From: Streptomyces durmitorensis
GTDB taxonomy: Bacteria > Actinomycetota > Actinomycetes > Streptomycetales > Streptomycetaceae
Direction: 5' to 3'
NCBI RefSeq assembly: GCF_023498005.1
Contig: NZ_CP097289.1
Coordinates: forward strand, 3,162,001-3,226,000
Length of the DNA: 64,000 bases
In this document: positions 9,022 through 21,627 of the stretch, in pieces
Numbering within the stretch: the first letter of the stretch is position 1
How the letters are laid out: every line of letters begins with the position of its first letter
Program-made: the position numbers and the translations under genes
The notes under the pieces: generated by a model
The model's input: only the letters and a program-made list of their open reading frames with translations
Told to the model about the DNA's origin: nothing
Database searches by the model: none

Positions 9022-9069
9022 CCCGCCCGCCCACTCGATCGCTCCGGGGCAATCGGGTGGGCGGGCGGG
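9022..9069 (-). terminator. Long stem-loop downstream of gatB
   Basis: Eighteen-base arms 9022-9039 and 9052-9069 pair with a single T/G discrepancy around a 12-base loop. A second, smaller hairpin (CCGCCG, GAAG loop) follows near 9076-9092, closer to gatB. Together they probably terminate the gat operon. Confidence 0.7.
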
Positions 9070-9161
9070 AAAGATCCGCCGCGAAGCGGCGGTTCAGGCA
9101 GCCTCTGCTTCAGGCCGGCGCATGCGTGGCGCCGCCCTGGATCCCGTACAAGCCGTGGAGG

Positions 9162-10673
9162 CTAACCCTCCACGCCCAGCTTCTCCAGGATCAGTTCCTT
9201 GACGCGGGCAGCGTCGGCCTGACCCCGGGTCGCCTTCATGACCGCGCCGACCAGCGCACCGGCCGCCGCGACCTTGCCGCTGCGGATCTTGTCGGCGATG
9301 GCGGGGTTGCCCGCGATCGCCTCGTCCACGGCGGTCGTCAGCGCGCCCTCGTCGGACACGACCTTCAGGCCGCGCTTCTCGACGACCTCGTCCGGCGTGC
9401 CCTCGCCGGCCAGGAGGCCCTCGAAGACCTGACGGGCCAGCTTGTCGTTCAGGTCGCCCTTGGCGACGAGCTCGGCGACCCGGGCGACCTGCACCGGGGT
9501 GACCCCCAGCTCGTCCAGGGCCTTGCCCGACTCGTTCGCCGCGCGGGCCATCTCGCCCATCCACCACTTGCGCGCGGCGGCCGAGTCGGCCCCCGCCTCG
9601 ATGGTGGCGACGATCGGGTCGACCGCACCGGCGTTCAGGATCGACTGCATGTCGTGCTCCGAGACACCCCACTCCTCGCGGAGGCGGTTGCGGCGCACGC
9701 GCGGCATCTCGGGGAGACCGGCACGCAGTTCCTCGACCCACGTACGGGCCGGGGCGACGGGGACGAGGTCGGGCTCCGGGAAGTACCGGTAGTCCTCGGC
9801 GTTGTCCTTGATGCGACCCGACGTCGTGGAGCCGTCCTCCTCGTGGAAGTGACGGGTCTCCTGGATGATCGTGCCGCCGCCGTTCAGGACGGCCGCGTGA
9901 CGCTGGATCTCGAAGCGCGCCGCACGCTCCACGGAACGGAGCGAGTTGACGTTCTTCGTCTCCGAGCGCGTACCGAACTCCTCGCGGCCGTGCGGCCGCA
10001 GGGAGAGGTTCACGTCGCAGCGCATCTGGCCCTTGTCCATGCGGGCCTCGGAGACGTCGAGCGCCTTGATGACCTCGCGCAGCTCGGCGACGTACGCCTT
10101 GGCGACCTCGGGAGCCCGCTCGCCCGCGCCCTCGATCGGCTTGGTGACGATCTCGATGAGCGGGATACCGGCGCGGTTGTAGTCCAGGAGCGAGTGCGAC
10201 GCGCCGTGGATACGGCCCGTCGCGCCGCCCACGTGGGTGGACTTGCCGGTGTCCTCCTCCATGTGGGCGCGCTCGATCTCCACGCGGAAGACCTCGCCGT
10301 CCTCCAGCTGGACGTCCAGATAGCCGTTGAAGGCGATCGGCTCGTCGTACTGGGAGGTCTGGAAGTTCTTCGGCATGTCCGGATAGAAGTAGTTCTTCCG
10401 GGCGAAGCGGCACCACTCGGCGATCTCGCAGTTCAGCGCGAGGCCGATCTTGATGGCGGACTCGACGCCGATCTCGTTGACGACCGGCAGCGCGCCGGGC
10501 AGTCCGAGACAGGTCGGGCAGGTCTGGCTGTTGGCGTCCTGCTTGAGCTCGGTGGAGCAGCCGCAGAACATCTTGGTCTTGGTGCCCAGCTCGACATGGA
10601 CCTCAAGGCCCATGACGGGGTCGTACGTCGCGAGGGCATCCTCGTACGACACCAGGTCAGTCGTGACAGTCAC
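9162..10673 (-). CDS. gatB: Aspartyl/glutamyl-tRNA amidotransferase subunit B
   Basis: 503 residues, full length for GatB. The N-terminal kinase-like domain shows [20 protein letters not shown], then the zinc cysteines C-G-C and [12 protein letters not shown] and the conserved [16 protein letters not shown]. The C-terminal helical/YqeY domain ([20 protein letters not shown] onward) binds the tRNA elbow. With GatA and GatC it converts Glu-tRNA(Gln) to Gln-tRNA(Gln) in the cytoplasm; GatB phosphorylates the glutamate and docks the tRNA. It starts with GTG and is the last gene of the gatC-gatA-small protein-gatB operon. Confidence 0.98.
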   Translation of the reverse strand: MTVTTDLVSYEDALATYDPVMGLEVHVELGTKTKMFCGCSTELKQDANSQTCPTCLGLPGALPVVNEIGVESAIKIGLALNCEIAEWCRFARKNYFYPDMPKNFQTSQYDEPIAFNGYLDVQLEDGEVFRVEIERAHMEEDTGKSTHVGGATGRIHGASHSLLDYNRAGIPLIEIVTKPIEGAGERAPEVAKAYVAELREVIKALDVSEARMDKGQMRCDVNLSLRPHGREEFGTRSETKNVNSLRSVERAARFEIQRHAAVLNGGGTIIQETRHFHEEDGSTTSGRIKDNAEDYRYFPEPDLVPVAPARTWVEELRAGLPEMPRVRRNRLREEWGVSEHDMQSILNAGAVDPIVATIEAGADSAAARKWWMGEMARAANESGKALDELGVTPVQVARVAELVAKGDLNDKLARQVFEGLLAGEGTPDEVVEKRGLKVVSDEGALTTAVDEAIAGNPAIADKIRSGKVAAAGALVGAVMKATRGQADAARVKELILEKLGVEG

Positions 10674-10689
10674 GGTGAAACTTTCCCTC

Positions 10690-10932
10690 TCAACCCAGCA
10701 GGACGTCGTCGTCGCCGAGCTTCTTCAGCTCGCGATAGAGCAGAGCAAGACCGGTGACGATGGCGGCGGCGGAGACAGCGGCGTCGACGAGACGGAGCGT
10801 GTCGTTCTCCTTGCGGGCCATCCTGGCCTGCTTGACGACGGAGACCGCCCCGAACGCGGTGGTGGCCATCGACAGGTACGCGCCGGGCTTCGACTTCCTG
10901 AAGCCCTTCGCCTTGGCAGTCATCGGACTCAT
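10690..10932 (-). CDS. Small conserved membrane protein embedded in the gat operon
   Basis: 80 residues. Its ATG overlaps the gatA stop (ATGA), so translation is coupled; an ATG at 10923 (MTAKAKG) is an alternative start. A basic N-terminus ([13 protein letters not shown]) leads to one weakly hydrophobic stretch ([12 protein letters not shown]), a charged linker and a clear transmembrane helix ([19 protein letters not shown]). I recall the gene between gatA and gatB in other Streptomyces, but no function is known. It could be a passenger or a membrane tether; there is no evidence for a role in tRNA amidation. Confidence 0.8.
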   Translation of the reverse strand: MSPMTAKAKGFRKSKPGAYLSMATTAFGAVSVVKQARMARKENDTLRLVDAAVSAAAIVTGLALLYRELKKLGDDDVLLG

Positions 10933-12434
10933 AGTGACGGTGCCTCCTCAAGCAGCGGGTGACCCCACCTTTCCACGAAGGCGGCCTCGACGGCGGCTCC
11001 CACCTTGTAAAGGCGGTCGTCCTTCATGGCGGGGGCGATGATCTGCAGCCCGACGGGCAGGCCGTCCTCCGGCGCGAGGCCGCAGGGCAGCGACATGGCG
11101 GCGTTGCCCGCCATGTTCGACGGGATGGTGCACACGTCCGCGAGGTACATCGCCATCGGGTCGTCGGCGCGCTCGCCGATCGGGAAGGCGGTGGTGGGCG
11201 TCGCGGGCGAGACGATCACGTCGACCTGCTCGAAGGCCTTCTCGAAGTCCTTCGTGATCAGCGTGCGGACCTTCTGGGCGCTTCCGTAGTACGCGTCGTA
11301 GTAGCCGGAGCTCAGGGCGTACGTGCCCAGGATGACGCGGCGCTTGACCTCGTCGCCGAAGCCCGCCTCGCGGGTCAGCGCGGTGACGTCCTCGGCGGAC
11401 TTCGTGCCGTCGTCACCGACGCGCAGGCCGTAGCGCATGGCGTCGAAGCGCGCGAGGTTCGACGAGCACTCGGAGGGCGCGATCAGGTAGTACGCGGAGA
11501 GCGCCAGGTCGAAGGACGGGCAGTCAAGATCGACGATCTCGGCGCCGAGCTCCTTGAGCAGCGCCACCGACTCCTGGAAGCGCTGGACGACACCGGCCTG
11601 GTAGCCCTCGCCCGCGAACTGCTTGACGACACCGACGCGCATGCCCTGTACGGAGCCGTTGCGGGCCGCCTCGACGACCGAGGGCACCGGGGCGTCGATG
11701 GACGTCGAGTCGAGCTCGTCGTGCCCGGCGATGACCTCGTGCAGCAGGGCCGCGTCGAGGACCGTGCGGGCACAGGGGCCGCCCTGGTCCAGGGAGGACG
11801 AGAACGCCACCATGCCGTAGCGCGAGACGCCGCCGTAGGTGGGCTTGACGCCGACCGTGCCGGTGACGGCCGCGGGCTGGCGGATGGAGCCGCCGGTGTC
11901 CGTGCCGATGGCGAGGGGGGCCTCGTACGACGCGAGCGCGGCGCTGGAGCCGCCGCCCGAGCCGCCGGGGATGCGGGTGAGGTCCCACGGGTTGCCGGTG
12001 GGGCCGTACGCGCTGTTCTCGGTGGAGGACCCCATGGCGAACTCGTCCATGTTGGTCTTGCCGAGGATGACGACGCCGGCTTCCTTCAGCTTGCGCGTGA
12101 CGGTCGCGTCGTACGGCGGGATCCAGCCTTCGAGGATCTTGGAACCGACCGTGGTCGGAACGCCCTCGGTGGTGAAGATGTCCTTGAGCGCGAGCGGGAC
12201 GCCGGCCAGCGGGCCCAGCTTCTCGCCCTTCTCCCGCTTGGCGTCGATGGCGCGGGCCTGCGCGAGCGCGCCCTCACGGTCGACGTGCAGGAAGGCGTGC
12301 ACCTTCTCGTCGACGGCCTCGATGCGGGCGAGGTGGGCCTCGGTGACCTCGACGGCCGTGAGCTCGCCGGAGGCGATCCTGGAGGCGATCTCGGCGGCGG
12401 TGAGCCTGATGATGTCGATCTTGCTGTCCGTCAT
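10929..12434 (-). CDS. gatA: Aspartyl/glutamyl-tRNA amidotransferase subunit A
   Basis: 501 residues. It is an amidase-signature glutaminase with the catalytic triad visible: Lys84 in LALKDIF, cis-Ser159 in [12 protein letters not shown] and nucleophile Ser183 in [12 protein letters not shown]. It releases ammonia from Gln or Asn and channels it to GatB. Six bases separate it from gatC, and its stop overlaps the small downstream gene. Length and motifs are standard, so this is the essential translation enzyme rather than a generic amidase. Confidence 0.98.
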   Translation of the reverse strand: MTDSKIDIIRLTAAEIASRIASGELTAVEVTEAHLARIEAVDEKVHAFLHVDREGALAQARAIDAKREKGEKLGPLAGVPLALKDIFTTEGVPTTVGSKILEGWIPPYDATVTRKLKEAGVVILGKTNMDEFAMGSSTENSAYGPTGNPWDLTRIPGGSGGGSSAALASYEAPLAIGTDTGGSIRQPAAVTGTVGVKPTYGGVSRYGMVAFSSSLDQGGPCARTVLDAALLHEVIAGHDELDSTSIDAPVPSVVEAARNGSVQGMRVGVVKQFAGEGYQAGVVQRFQESVALLKELGAEIVDLDCPSFDLALSAYYLIAPSECSSNLARFDAMRYGLRVGDDGTKSAEDVTALTREAGFGDEVKRRVILGTYALSSGYYDAYYGSAQKVRTLITKDFEKAFEQVDVIVSPATPTTAFPIGERADDPMAMYLADVCTIPSNMAGNAAMSLPCGLAPEDGLPVGLQIIAPAMKDDRLYKVGAAVEAAFVERWGHPLLEEAPSL

Positions 12435-12440
12435 GGTGGG

Positions 12441-12737
12441 TTAGTCCTCCCCCAGGATCTGCGGCACCTTGAAACGCTGCTGCTCTTGGGCCGGGGCTCC
12501 GGAGAGCGCCTGCTCGGGGGTGAGCGACGGACGGACCTCGTCCGCGCGCATGACGTTCGTCAGCGGCAGCGGGTGGGAGGTCGGCGGTACGTCTTGGTCG
12601 GCGACCTCGGAGACGCGGGCGACCGCGCCGATGATGTCGTCGAGCTGTCCGGCGAAGTGGTCGAGCTCTTCTGCCTTCAGCTCCAGACGTGCAAGGCGGG
12701 CGAGGTGGGCGACCTCCTCGCGCGTAATGCCAGGCAT
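12441..12737 (-). CDS. gatC: Aspartyl/glutamyl-tRNA amidotransferase subunit C
   Basis: 98 residues starting [20 protein letters not shown], the typical GatC N-terminus; the C-terminus [20 protein letters not shown] is the conserved tail that wraps GatA. The ATG at 12737 has GAGGATC upstream; a longer open frame extends 22 codons but has no coding character. GatC stabilises the GatA-GatB complex. First gene of the operon; the promoter should lie in 12738-12882, which contains no other gene. Confidence 0.97.
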   Translation of the reverse strand: MPGITREEVAHLARLARLELKAEELDHFAGQLDDIIGAVARVSEVADQDVPPTSHPLPLTNVMRADEVRPSLTPEQALSGAPAQEQQRFKVPQILGED

Positions 12738-12882
12738 GCGGCGATCCTCTGGGGGTGAGTGTGTGGTTTGTGGCCCAATCCTATGGGGCCGCACCCCGTG
12801 CACGTGAAACGGATTCCCTCGGCAGGCCTCCGGGCAGGCCCAGGCCGTCGTTCCACCCCCGGCAGCCGGGCCGGTCCCGCGG

Positions 12883-15279
12883 CTACTTCACGGCGTCCGC
12901 CTCCGCGGCGGCGCGAGCCGCCGCCGCCTCCTCGGCGGCGACATCCACCGGCCTGCGCCAGCCGCGCGAGCCCCGCGCCCGCAGCCAGGCGGTCGTCTCG
13001 TCCGGCGGCATCGCCGCCGCGACGAGCCACCCCTGCACCGCGTCGCACCCCAGGTCGCGCAACCGCTCCCACGTCTCGTCGTCCTCGACGCCCTCGGCGA
13101 CGACGAGCAGTCCCAGGGAGTGTGCGAGGTCGACGGTGCAGCGGACGATCTCCGCGTCTTCGTTGTCGATGGCAAGGCGCGCCACGAACGAGCGGTCGAT
13201 CTTCAGCTCGCTGACCGGCAGCCGCCGCAGATGCACCAGGGACGAGTACCCCGTGCCGAAGTCGTCGAGCGACATCTTGACCCCGTGGCCGGTCAGACCG
13301 GCCAGCGTGTCCGCGGCCCGCTGCGGGTCCTCGAGGAGGACGTGTTCCGTTATCTCCAGTTGGAGCGCTCCCGCGGGTACGCCGTGCCGGGCCAGGCGTG
13401 CCGCGACCGCTCCGGCGAAGCCGGGGGTGTGCACGTCGCGCGGCGAGACGTTCACCGCGACGGGGACCTTGAGCCCCATCGCCTGCCACTTCGCCACCTG
13501 GGCGAGGGCCGTCTCCAGGACGTACTCCGTCAGGTGCGGCATGAGCCCGGACGACTCCGCTATGGCGATGAACTCGTCCGGCGGCACCTTCCCGCGTTCG
13601 GGATGCACCCACCGCACCAGCGCCTCGAGCCCCGCGACGCGACCGTCGAACTGGACCTTCGGCTGGTAGTGGAGCTCGACGTCACCCGCGTCAAGGGCCC
13701 GCCGCAGATCGCCCAACAGGCCCAGCCGGTCGGGGGTGTTGGAGTCGCGCTTGGACTCGTACACCTCGACGCCCGTGCGGTCCCGCTTGGCCTGGTACAT
13801 CGCGACGTCCGCCCGCCGCAGCAGGCCCTCCGCGTCCATCGCGTGGTCGGGGAAGACCGCGAGCCCGGCGCTGGCCTCGAGGACCAGCGTCAGGCCGTCG
13901 AGATCGAGGGGCGAGCCGAGGGCCGCGACGAGCGACCGGGCCACGCGGGTGGCCGACGTCGTGGAGTCGGCGACCGGCAGCAGGACGGCGAACTCGTCAC
14001 CGCCGAGCCGCGCGGCCTCCGCACCGCGGGGCAGGGCGAGGCGCAGCCGGTCGGCGATCTGCAGCAGCAGACGGTCGCCCGCGAGGTGGCCGAGGGTGTC
14101 GTTCACCGAACGGAAGCGGTCCATGTCGATCAGCATCAGGGCGGAGCGCGCCCCGATCCGCTCGGCGTCGTCCAGGGCCGTCCAGGTCCGTTCGAGCAGC
14201 CACTCCCGGTTGGGCAGGCCCGTGAGCGGGTCGCGGAGCTGATCCTCGGCCCTGGCCCGCGCGATCCACAGCGTCGAGTCGAGGGCGACGAGGGGGATCG
14301 CGAAGAGCGGCAGCAGGATGGGCGTCGAGGCCGCGACCACGCAGATCAGCGGGGCGATGCCGAGCAGCGCGACGCCGACCAGGCCCTGTCTGACCAGGGC
14401 GGTGCGGGTGACCGTGGGCAGGGCGCCGGTGCGCGGCGCGTGGACGTACCAGAGCAGGACGCGGGTGACGACGAGGTAGGCGACCGCGGCGAGCGCCACT
14501 TCGGGGGCCGAGTACAGGTCCCAGGTCTCGGGGAGCCAGGGCGACTGCACCGACGGCGCCGTGCCGAACGCGGCCATGGCGAGCGCGCCCGCGCCGATGC
14601 CGAGGATGTCGACGGCGCCGTGCAGGATGCCCTGGCGCCAGCGGTGGCGGCGCGCGATGCCGACCAGGACGACGACGGTGAGGCTGACCATTCCGGCGGG
14701 CACCCAGCCGTACAGCAGGAGCACCGCGACGGTGAGTGCGCCGCCCGATCCGGTGCCGCCCCACCAGCGGTCGCGGCCGAGCGCGACGAGGTGGCCGACG
14801 ATCAGGCCCGTGAGGACGGCGAGGGACCAGCCGACCGTGCCGGAGGGAAAGAGCGTGCCGCGTCCGGTGAACGCGTGGAAGAAGCCCGTGCCGAGCACGA
14901 CGGCGGCGACGGCCACGACGGCAACCGGAAGCACCGGCCAGGGGTCGCGCTCGCCGGACGCGTCGTCCGGGTCGTGCGCCTCGGAGCCGCGCCAGAGCGT
15001 CCTGCGCCGTCCGTCGGCGCCGGACTTGGCGGCGCAGGGCCCCGCCGCGTCCCTGCCGCCCGAGGCCTCGCCCACGTCGAGCTCCTGTGTGCCGTACCCG
15101 CCGACGGTGCTCCAGGCCCGCTCGCGTCGCTCAACTGCGGTGCTCGGGACGGCGGGGCGCCTGCTCTCGGCTTCGCGCGCCTCCCGTTCCGCTCTGCGTC
15201 CGCTGAGCCACGCGCCCGGTCCGCGCCGCAGGCGCGCGCGCAGCCGGGAGTCCGGTGCGGCGCTCTCGGTCGGTTCCAT
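12883..15279 (-). CDS. rmdB: Membrane-bound GGDEF-EAL cyclic-di-GMP protein (RmdB-like)
   Basis: 798 residues from the ATG at 15279, preceded by GAGGGACGGG. Residues 1-110 are charged and probably cytoplasmic, about 115-335 form roughly eight membrane helices, a GGDEF domain covers about 345-500 with an intact GGDEF at 426-430, and an EAL domain covers about 515-770 with EAL at 552-554 and [11 protein letters not shown] later. Both active-site motifs are intact, so either or both activities (diguanylate cyclase, phosphodiesterase) are possible. In S. coelicolor the gene next to ligA (SCO5495, from memory) is RmdB, a c-di-GMP phosphodiesterase controlling development; the same neighbourhood here supports that name. 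Confidence 0.9.
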   Translation of the reverse strand: MEPTESAAPDSRLRARLRRGPGAWLSGRRAEREAREAESRRPAVPSTAVERRERAWSTVGGYGTQELDVGEASGGRDAAGPCAAKSGADGRRRTLWRGSEAHDPDDASGERDPWPVLPVAVVAVAAVVLGTGFFHAFTGRGTLFPSGTVGWSLAVLTGLIVGHLVALGRDRWWGGTGSGGALTVAVLLLYGWVPAGMVSLTVVVLVGIARRHRWRQGILHGAVDILGIGAGALAMAAFGTAPSVQSPWLPETWDLYSAPEVALAAVAYLVVTRVLLWYVHAPRTGALPTVTRTALVRQGLVGVALLGIAPLICVVAASTPILLPLFAIPLVALDSTLWIARARAEDQLRDPLTGLPNREWLLERTWTALDDAERIGARSALMLIDMDRFRSVNDTLGHLAGDRLLLQIADRLRLALPRGAEAARLGGDEFAVLLPVADSTTSATRVARSLVAALGSPLDLDGLTLVLEASAGLAVFPDHAMDAEGLLRRADVAMYQAKRDRTGVEVYESKRDSNTPDRLGLLGDLRRALDAGDVELHYQPKVQFDGRVAGLEALVRWVHPERGKVPPDEFIAIAESSGLMPHLTEYVLETALAQVAKWQAMGLKVPVAVNVSPRDVHTPGFAGAVAARLARHGVPAGALQLEITEHVLLEDPQRAADTLAGLTGHGVKMSLDDFGTGYSSLVHLRRLPVSELKIDRSFVARLAIDNEDAEIVRCTVDLAHSLGLLVVAEGVEDDETWERLRDLGCDAVQGWLVAAAMPPDETTAWLRARGSRGWRRPVDVAAEEAAAARAAAEADAVK

Positions 15280-15479
15280 TCCCGTCCCTCTCACAGCCGG
15301 CGGTGCCCACGCCACGCGGACTCGGTCCAGAAGTCAGCCGCGTCTGAAACTCCTTCCCTTGCTCCCGGTGAGCAGGGGATACCCCAATCGCAGCGGGGCA
15401 CGGCAGGCGCACACCTCAACAGTAGGCCGCAGAAGGCTTCTACGGGCAGCGGTCCACTACGGTTGCCCGAATGCGACCC

Positions 15480-15519
15480 GGCCACCCGTATGCCTCTGGT
15501 ATGCGCTGAACGGGTGGCC
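15480..15519 (-). terminator. Stem-loop just after ligA
   Basis: GGCCACCCGT (15480-15489) and ACGGGTGGCC (15510-15519) are exact complements around a 20-base loop, nine bases beyond the ligA stop codon. It is likely the ligA terminator. Confidence 0.7.
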
Positions 15520-15527
15520 TTCAACCG

Positions 15528-17726
<2,199 letters not shown>

Positions 17727-17741
17727 TTACGTCATACCCAA

Positions 17742-18740
17742 TTACTCAGGGTTGTCCGCGAGTGATCTCGCCGCCCTGGCGCAGTGGGCGAGCACCGCGC
17801 GCGCGTACGCGGGGGAAGCCCCTGCGAGCCCGCACGACGGAGTGACCACGACCGACTCCGCGAGAGAACCCGGATTCAGCCCCAGCCTGCGCCACAGCGT
17901 CCTGACACCCATGACGCTACCGGCAGGGTCTGACAATGAGCCGTCCACGCCCGCCACGACACCGGCGAAGAGCTTCGTGCCCCCCTCGACGGCCTCACCG
18001 ATCGCCTCGTCGTCACGCTCGGTGAGGAGCGAGAAGTCGAACGAGATCGCGTCGGCCCCGGCACGGCGCAGGAGCGCGAACGGCACGTCGGGCGCGCAGG
18101 AGTGCACGACGGCGGGCCCGTCCGCGTGGACGCCGATGACGTCGCGCAGGGTGCTCTCCACGAGCTGCCGGTCCACGGCGCGGTGGGTGCGGTACTCGCT
18201 CGCCGTCTTGATGTGTCCGCGCAGGACGGCGACGAGCGAGGGTTCGTCGAGCTGCAGCACGATCTGGGCGCCGGGGATCCTGCGGCGTACGTCGGCAAGG
18301 TGGGCGCGCAGGCCCTCGGCGAGGGATCCGGCCAGGTCACGGCAGGCGCCGGGGTCGGAGAGAGCGGACTCGCCGTTCTTCAGCTCAAGCGCTGCCGCCA
18401 GCGTCCACGGCCCCACGGCCTGCACCTTGACCGGACCTTCGTACCCCTGGGTGAACTCCTCCAGGGCGTCGAGGTCTTCGCCGAGCCACGCCTTCGCGCG
18501 GCGCGTGTCCCGGCCGGGCCGGTCGCCGATGCGCCAGCCGCTGGGCTCCACGCGCGCGTAGAGCTCGACCAGCATTCCGGCGGTCCGGCCGATCATGTCG
18601 GCGCCCGGCCCGCGCGCGGGCAGCTCCGCCAGATACGGGAACTCCTCGAAGCTGCCCGTGACGGTCTTCGCGGTCTCCCGGGCGTCGCCGCCCGGCATGG
18701 ACCCGATGCCGGTGGCCGGGCCCCAACTGATGTCGGTCAC
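17742..18740 (-). CDS. Cobalamin-independent methionine synthase-like protein (MetE C-terminal fold)
   Basis: 332 residues, the size of the catalytic C-terminal half of MetE rather than the full 750. It has GIGSMPGGDARETAK at the start, QLDEPSLVAVLRG, VVHSCAPDVPFALL and VTPSCGLAGASP, which provide the His/Cys/Glu/Cys set of the MetE zinc site. Such short forms may act on a methyl donor other than folate or on another thiol; the exact reaction is not established. The frame overlaps the upstream SDR gene by four bases (GTGA), so the pair is translationally coupled. Confidence 0.85.
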   Translation of the reverse strand: MTDISWGPATGIGSMPGGDARETAKTVTGSFEEFPYLAELPARGPGADMIGRTAGMLVELYARVEPSGWRIGDRPGRDTRRAKAWLGEDLDALEEFTQGYEGPVKVQAVGPWTLAAALELKNGESALSDPGACRDLAGSLAEGLRAHLADVRRRIPGAQIVLQLDEPSLVAVLRGHIKTASEYRTHRAVDRQLVESTLRDVIGVHADGPAVVHSCAPDVPFALLRRAGADAISFDFSLLTERDDEAIGEAVEGGTKLFAGVVAGVDGSLSDPAGSVMGVRTLWRRLGLNPGSLAESVVVTPSCGLAGASPAYARAVLAHCARAARSLADNPE

Positions 18741-19426
18741 TGTCCCGGCCGCACCGTCAGGTCGTTGACCTCGGCGTCGCGCGGCAGGTCGATCGCCATC
18801 AGGATCGTCGTGGCGACCGACTCCGGGTCGATGAAGCGGGAGGGGTCGTACGCCTTGCCCTCCTGCTGGTGGACCTTGGCCTGCATGGCGCTGGCCGTGC
18901 GGCCCGGGTACACGGAGGTGACCCGCACGCCGTTGGCGTGCTCCTCGGCGCGCAGGGCGTCGGCCAGGGCCTTGAGGCCGTGCTTGGAGGCGGCGTAGGC
19001 GGACCAGTCGGCGTGGGCGCTCAGGCCCGCGCCCGAGTTGACGAAGACCACGTGGCCCTGTGCGACGCGCAGTTGGGGCAGGAAGTGCCGGGTCAGCTCG
19101 GCAGGGGCGATGAGGTTGACGTTGAGCTGGTGGCGCCAGGACTTGGGGGTGAGGTCACCGACCCGGCCCAGGTCGACGACGCCCGCGATGTGGAGCAGGG
19201 AGTCCACCCGGTCGGGCAGCGACTGGTGGCCGAACGCCCAGGAGAGCTTGTCCGGGTCGGAGAGGTCGCCCACGAGCGTGTCCGCCCCGGGGAATTGCGC
19301 GGCCAGTTCCTTCGCGCGGCCCGCGTCCCGTGCGTGCAGGACGAGGGCGTCGCCGCGTGCGTGGAGGCGGCGGGCGACGGCGGCGCCGATGCCTGAGCCC
19401 GCCCCGGTGATCACATGTGTTGCCAT
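18737..19426 (-). CDS. Short-chain dehydrogenase/reductase
   Basis: 229 residues. TGAGSGIGAAVARRL is the cofactor-binding glycine motif, HIAGVVDLG is the NNAG-equivalent strand, and the catalytic Ser (FVNSGAGLS), Tyr and Lys (YAASKHG) are all present. The Arg pattern after beta2 (HARDAGRAK) favours NADPH. Substrate unknown. The start ATG is six bases from a GACGAT box, suggesting a leaderless transcript. Its coupling to the MetE-like gene suggests a shared pathway, which I cannot name. Confidence 0.88.
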   Translation of the reverse strand: MATHVITGAGSGIGAAVARRLHARGDALVLHARDAGRAKELAAQFPGADTLVGDLSDPDKLSWAFGHQSLPDRVDSLLHIAGVVDLGRVGDLTPKSWRHQLNVNLIAPAELTRHFLPQLRVAQGHVVFVNSGAGLSAHADWSAYAASKHGLKALADALRAEEHANGVRVTSVYPGRTASAMQAKVHQQEGKAYDPSRFIDPESVATTILMAIDLPRDAEVNDLTVRPGQ

Positions 19427-19457
19427 GCGTCCATCGTCGCACCCCGGCAGGTGCAGG

Positions 19458-20003
19458 TCAGCGCACGCCCATGGACTCCTCCAGGTGGGCGAGCGCGCCG
19501 ACCGGCTCCTCGGCGAAGAAGACGAGACCGGTCAGCGGCACCGGCAGGAAGCCCTCGTCCTCCATGCGCTGGAACTGCTCCTTCAAGCCGTCGTAGAAGC
19601 CCGCCGAGTTGAGCAGGACCACCGGCTTGGTGTGCTTGCCGTGCTTCTTCAGTTCGAGGATCTCGGTGGCCTCGTCCAGCGTGCCCGTGCCGCCGACCAT
19701 GATCACGACGGCGTCGGACTTCTCCAGGAGCAGCGCCTTGCGCTCGGCGAGGTCGCGCGCGATCACCATCTCGTCGGGCGCGGAGACAGCACGGGCCTTG
19801 GCGGCGAGGAAGTCGACGGAGACTCCGACGAGCCGCCCGCCCGCCTCCTCCACTCCATCGGCGACGACCTTCATCAGGCCGCTCTCCGAACCGCCCCACA
19901 CCAGGGTGTGGCCGCCCCTGCCGAGCAGCTCGGCGAACTCGCGCGCGGGGCGGGTGTAGCGGTCGGGGAGGTCGGCTGCGGAGAGGAAGACACAGATGTT
20001 CAT
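19458..20003 (-). CDS. LOG-family protein (TIGR00730-like) with altered PGG motif
   Basis: 181 residues with Rossmann fold. HTLVWGGSESGLMKVVADG corresponds to the first LOG motif (GGGxxGLM), and IMVGGTGTLDEATEILELKK to the second (PGGxGTxxE) with Val replacing the usual Pro. LOG enzymes remove the base from nucleoside 5'-monophosphates (cytokinin riboside monophosphate phosphoribohydrolase). The Glu and Arg that matter for catalysis appear present, but the altered motif leaves activity open. ACCGTA on the plus strand (TACGGT on the coding strand) ends six bases before the ATG, so the transcript is probably leaderless. Confidence 0.85.
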   Translation of the reverse strand: MNICVFLSAADLPDRYTRPAREFAELLGRGGHTLVWGGSESGLMKVVADGVEEAGGRLVGVSVDFLAAKARAVSAPDEMVIARDLAERKALLLEKSDAVVIMVGGTGTLDEATEILELKKHGKHTKPVVLLNSAGFYDGLKEQFQRMEDEGFLPVPLTGLVFFAEEPVGALAHLEESMGVR

Positions 20004-20066
20004 GGCTTCACCGTACGATCCGGCACAGACTGGGTGGGACGCGGCCGCTCACAGAAGGAGACCACG

Positions 20067-20408
20067 GTGACAGCAGGACACACGATCACCATCGAGCAGG
20101 GCACCGACCTCGTACGGGTGGTGCGGGACGGCCAGGTCGTGGCCGAGAGCCGACGCCCGCTGCTGCTGCGCGAGACGGGCTACCCGGTGCGCCACTACCT
20201 CCCGCCCCAGGACGTGCGCACCGATCTCCTGACCCCCTCGGACACCACCACGTACTGCCCGTTCAAGGGGACGGCGTCCTACTGGTCGCTGCCCGGCGCC
20301 GAGGACGGCAAGGACGCGGTCTGGGGTTATCCCGAGCCCAAGGACGCGGTGGCGCAGATCAAGGACCACTTCTGCTTCTACTCGTACGAAGTGGAAGCGG
20401 CCGACTAG
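20067..20408 (+). CDS. DUF427 family protein
   Basis: 113 residues from a GTG at 20067 with AAGGAG six bases upstream. The short beta-rich fold shows VRVVRDGQVVAESRRPLLLR, YPVRHYLPPQDVR and TTYCPFKGTASYWSL, which are signature strings of DUF427. The family is widespread and uncharacterised biochemically. It faces the LOG-like gene across a 63-base divergent promoter region and converges on mnmA. Confidence 0.9.
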   Translation: MTAGHTITIEQGTDLVRVVRDGQVVAESRRPLLLRETGYPVRHYLPPQDVRTDLLTPSDTTTYCPFKGTASYWSLPGAEDGKDAVWGYPEPKDAVAQIKDHFCFYSYEVEAAD

Positions 20409-20429
20409 CGAGCGGGACGGACGGAGGGC

Positions 20430-21566
20430 CTAGGCCGCCGCCGTGGCCCTCTCCGTCGTCGCGATCGTCGCCGACCCCACCACGCGCGTGCCGTCGTACA
20501 GCACGATCGCCTGGCCGGGGGCCACGCCGCGCACGGGCTCGTCGAAGGACACCCGCAGCTCCGAGCCGTCGACCAGCTCCGCGCGCACCGGCGTCTCGCC
20601 GCCGTGCGCCCGCAGCTGCGCGGTGTACGTGCCGGGCCCGGAGGGGGCCACTCCGCACCAGCGGGGCTTGATGGCCGTCAGGCCCGTGACGTCCAGGGCG
20701 GCCGCCGGGCCGACCGTCACGGTGTTGTTCACCGGGGAGATGTCCAGGACGTAGCGCGGCTTGCCGTCGGGGGCCGGGGTGCCGATCCGCAGGCCCTTGC
20801 GCTGGCCGATGGTGTAGCCGAAGGCGCCCTCGTGGGTGCCCAGCTTGTTGCCCTCGGCGTCGACGATGTCGCCCTCCGCCTTGCCGAGGCGGTCCGCGAG
20901 GAAGCCCTGGGTGTCGCCGTCGGCGATGAAGCAGATGTCGTGGCTGTCGGGCTTCTTGGCGACGGCCAGGCCCCGCTCCTCGGCCTCCGCGCGGATCTCC
21001 TCCTTGGTGGTGAGCGTGTCACCGAGGGGGAACATCGCGTGGGCGAGCTGGCGGTCGTCCAGGACCCCCAGGACGTACGACTGGTCCTTGGCCATGTCCG
21101 AGGCGCGGTGCAGCTCGCGCGTGCCGTCCTCGTTCACGACGACCGTGGCGTAGTGGCCGGTGACGACCGCGTCGAAGCCCAGCGCGAGCGCCTTGTCCAG
21201 GAGCGCCGCGAACTTGATCTTCTCGTTGCAGCGGAGGCACGGGTTGGGGGTGCGCCCCGCCTCGTACTCGGCGATGAAGTCATCGACGACGTCCTCGCGG
21301 AACCGCTCGGCCAGGTCCCAGATGTAGAAGGGGATGCCGATGACGTCCGCGGCGCGGCGGGCGTCGCGGGAGTCCTCGATGGTGCAGCAGCCTCGCGCGC
21401 CCGTGCGGAACGACTGCGGGTTCGCCGAGAGTGCCAGGTGCACTCCGGTCACGTCGTGCCCTGCTTCGGCGGCGCGCGCGGCGGCGACGGCGGAGTCCAC
21501 GCCGCCCGACATGGCGGCGAGTACGCGAAGGGGGCGGGGGTGCTGCGGGGTCCGGTTCTCAGTCAT
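20430..21566 (-). CDS. mnmA: tRNA-specific 2-thiouridylase
   Basis: 378 residues. SGGVDS (20-25) is the PP-loop that adenylates uridine 34; catalytic Cys110 lies in TPNPCLRCN and the second catalytic Cys212 in [18 protein letters not shown] and GQRKGLRIG are further MnmA signatures. It makes 2-thiouridine in the wobble position of tRNAs for Lys, Glu and Gln using persulfide from a cysteine desulfurase, and a desulfurase gene lies 2.3 kb away on the same strand. Confidence 0.97.
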   Translation of the reverse strand: MTENRTPQHPRPLRVLAAMSGGVDSAVAAARAAEAGHDVTGVHLALSANPQSFRTGARGCCTIEDSRDARRAADVIGIPFYIWDLAERFREDVVDDFIAEYEAGRTPNPCLRCNEKIKFAALLDKALALGFDAVVTGHYATVVVNEDGTRELHRASDMAKDQSYVLGVLDDRQLAHAMFPLGDTLTTKEEIRAEAEERGLAVAKKPDSHDICFIADGDTQGFLADRLGKAEGDIVDAEGNKLGTHEGAFGYTIGQRKGLRIGTPAPDGKPRYVLDISPVNNTVTVGPAAALDVTGLTAIKPRWCGVAPSGPGTYTAQLRAHGGETPVRAELVDGSELRVSFDEPVRGVAPGQAIVLYDGTRVVGSATIATTERATAAA

Positions 21567-21627
21567 AGCTCTAACAGGGTACGGGCCCGCGGGAACCAGC
21601 CGCCCGTGAGTAAGCGTTGACGATCAC

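Noticed and set aside
7629-10757. A 1042-codon open frame on the plus strand opposite the ArsB-like and gatB genes
   Set aside because: Composition is the Gly/Arg/Asp-rich pattern of a codon-frame shadow, with no domain; the opposite strand has two well-formed genes.
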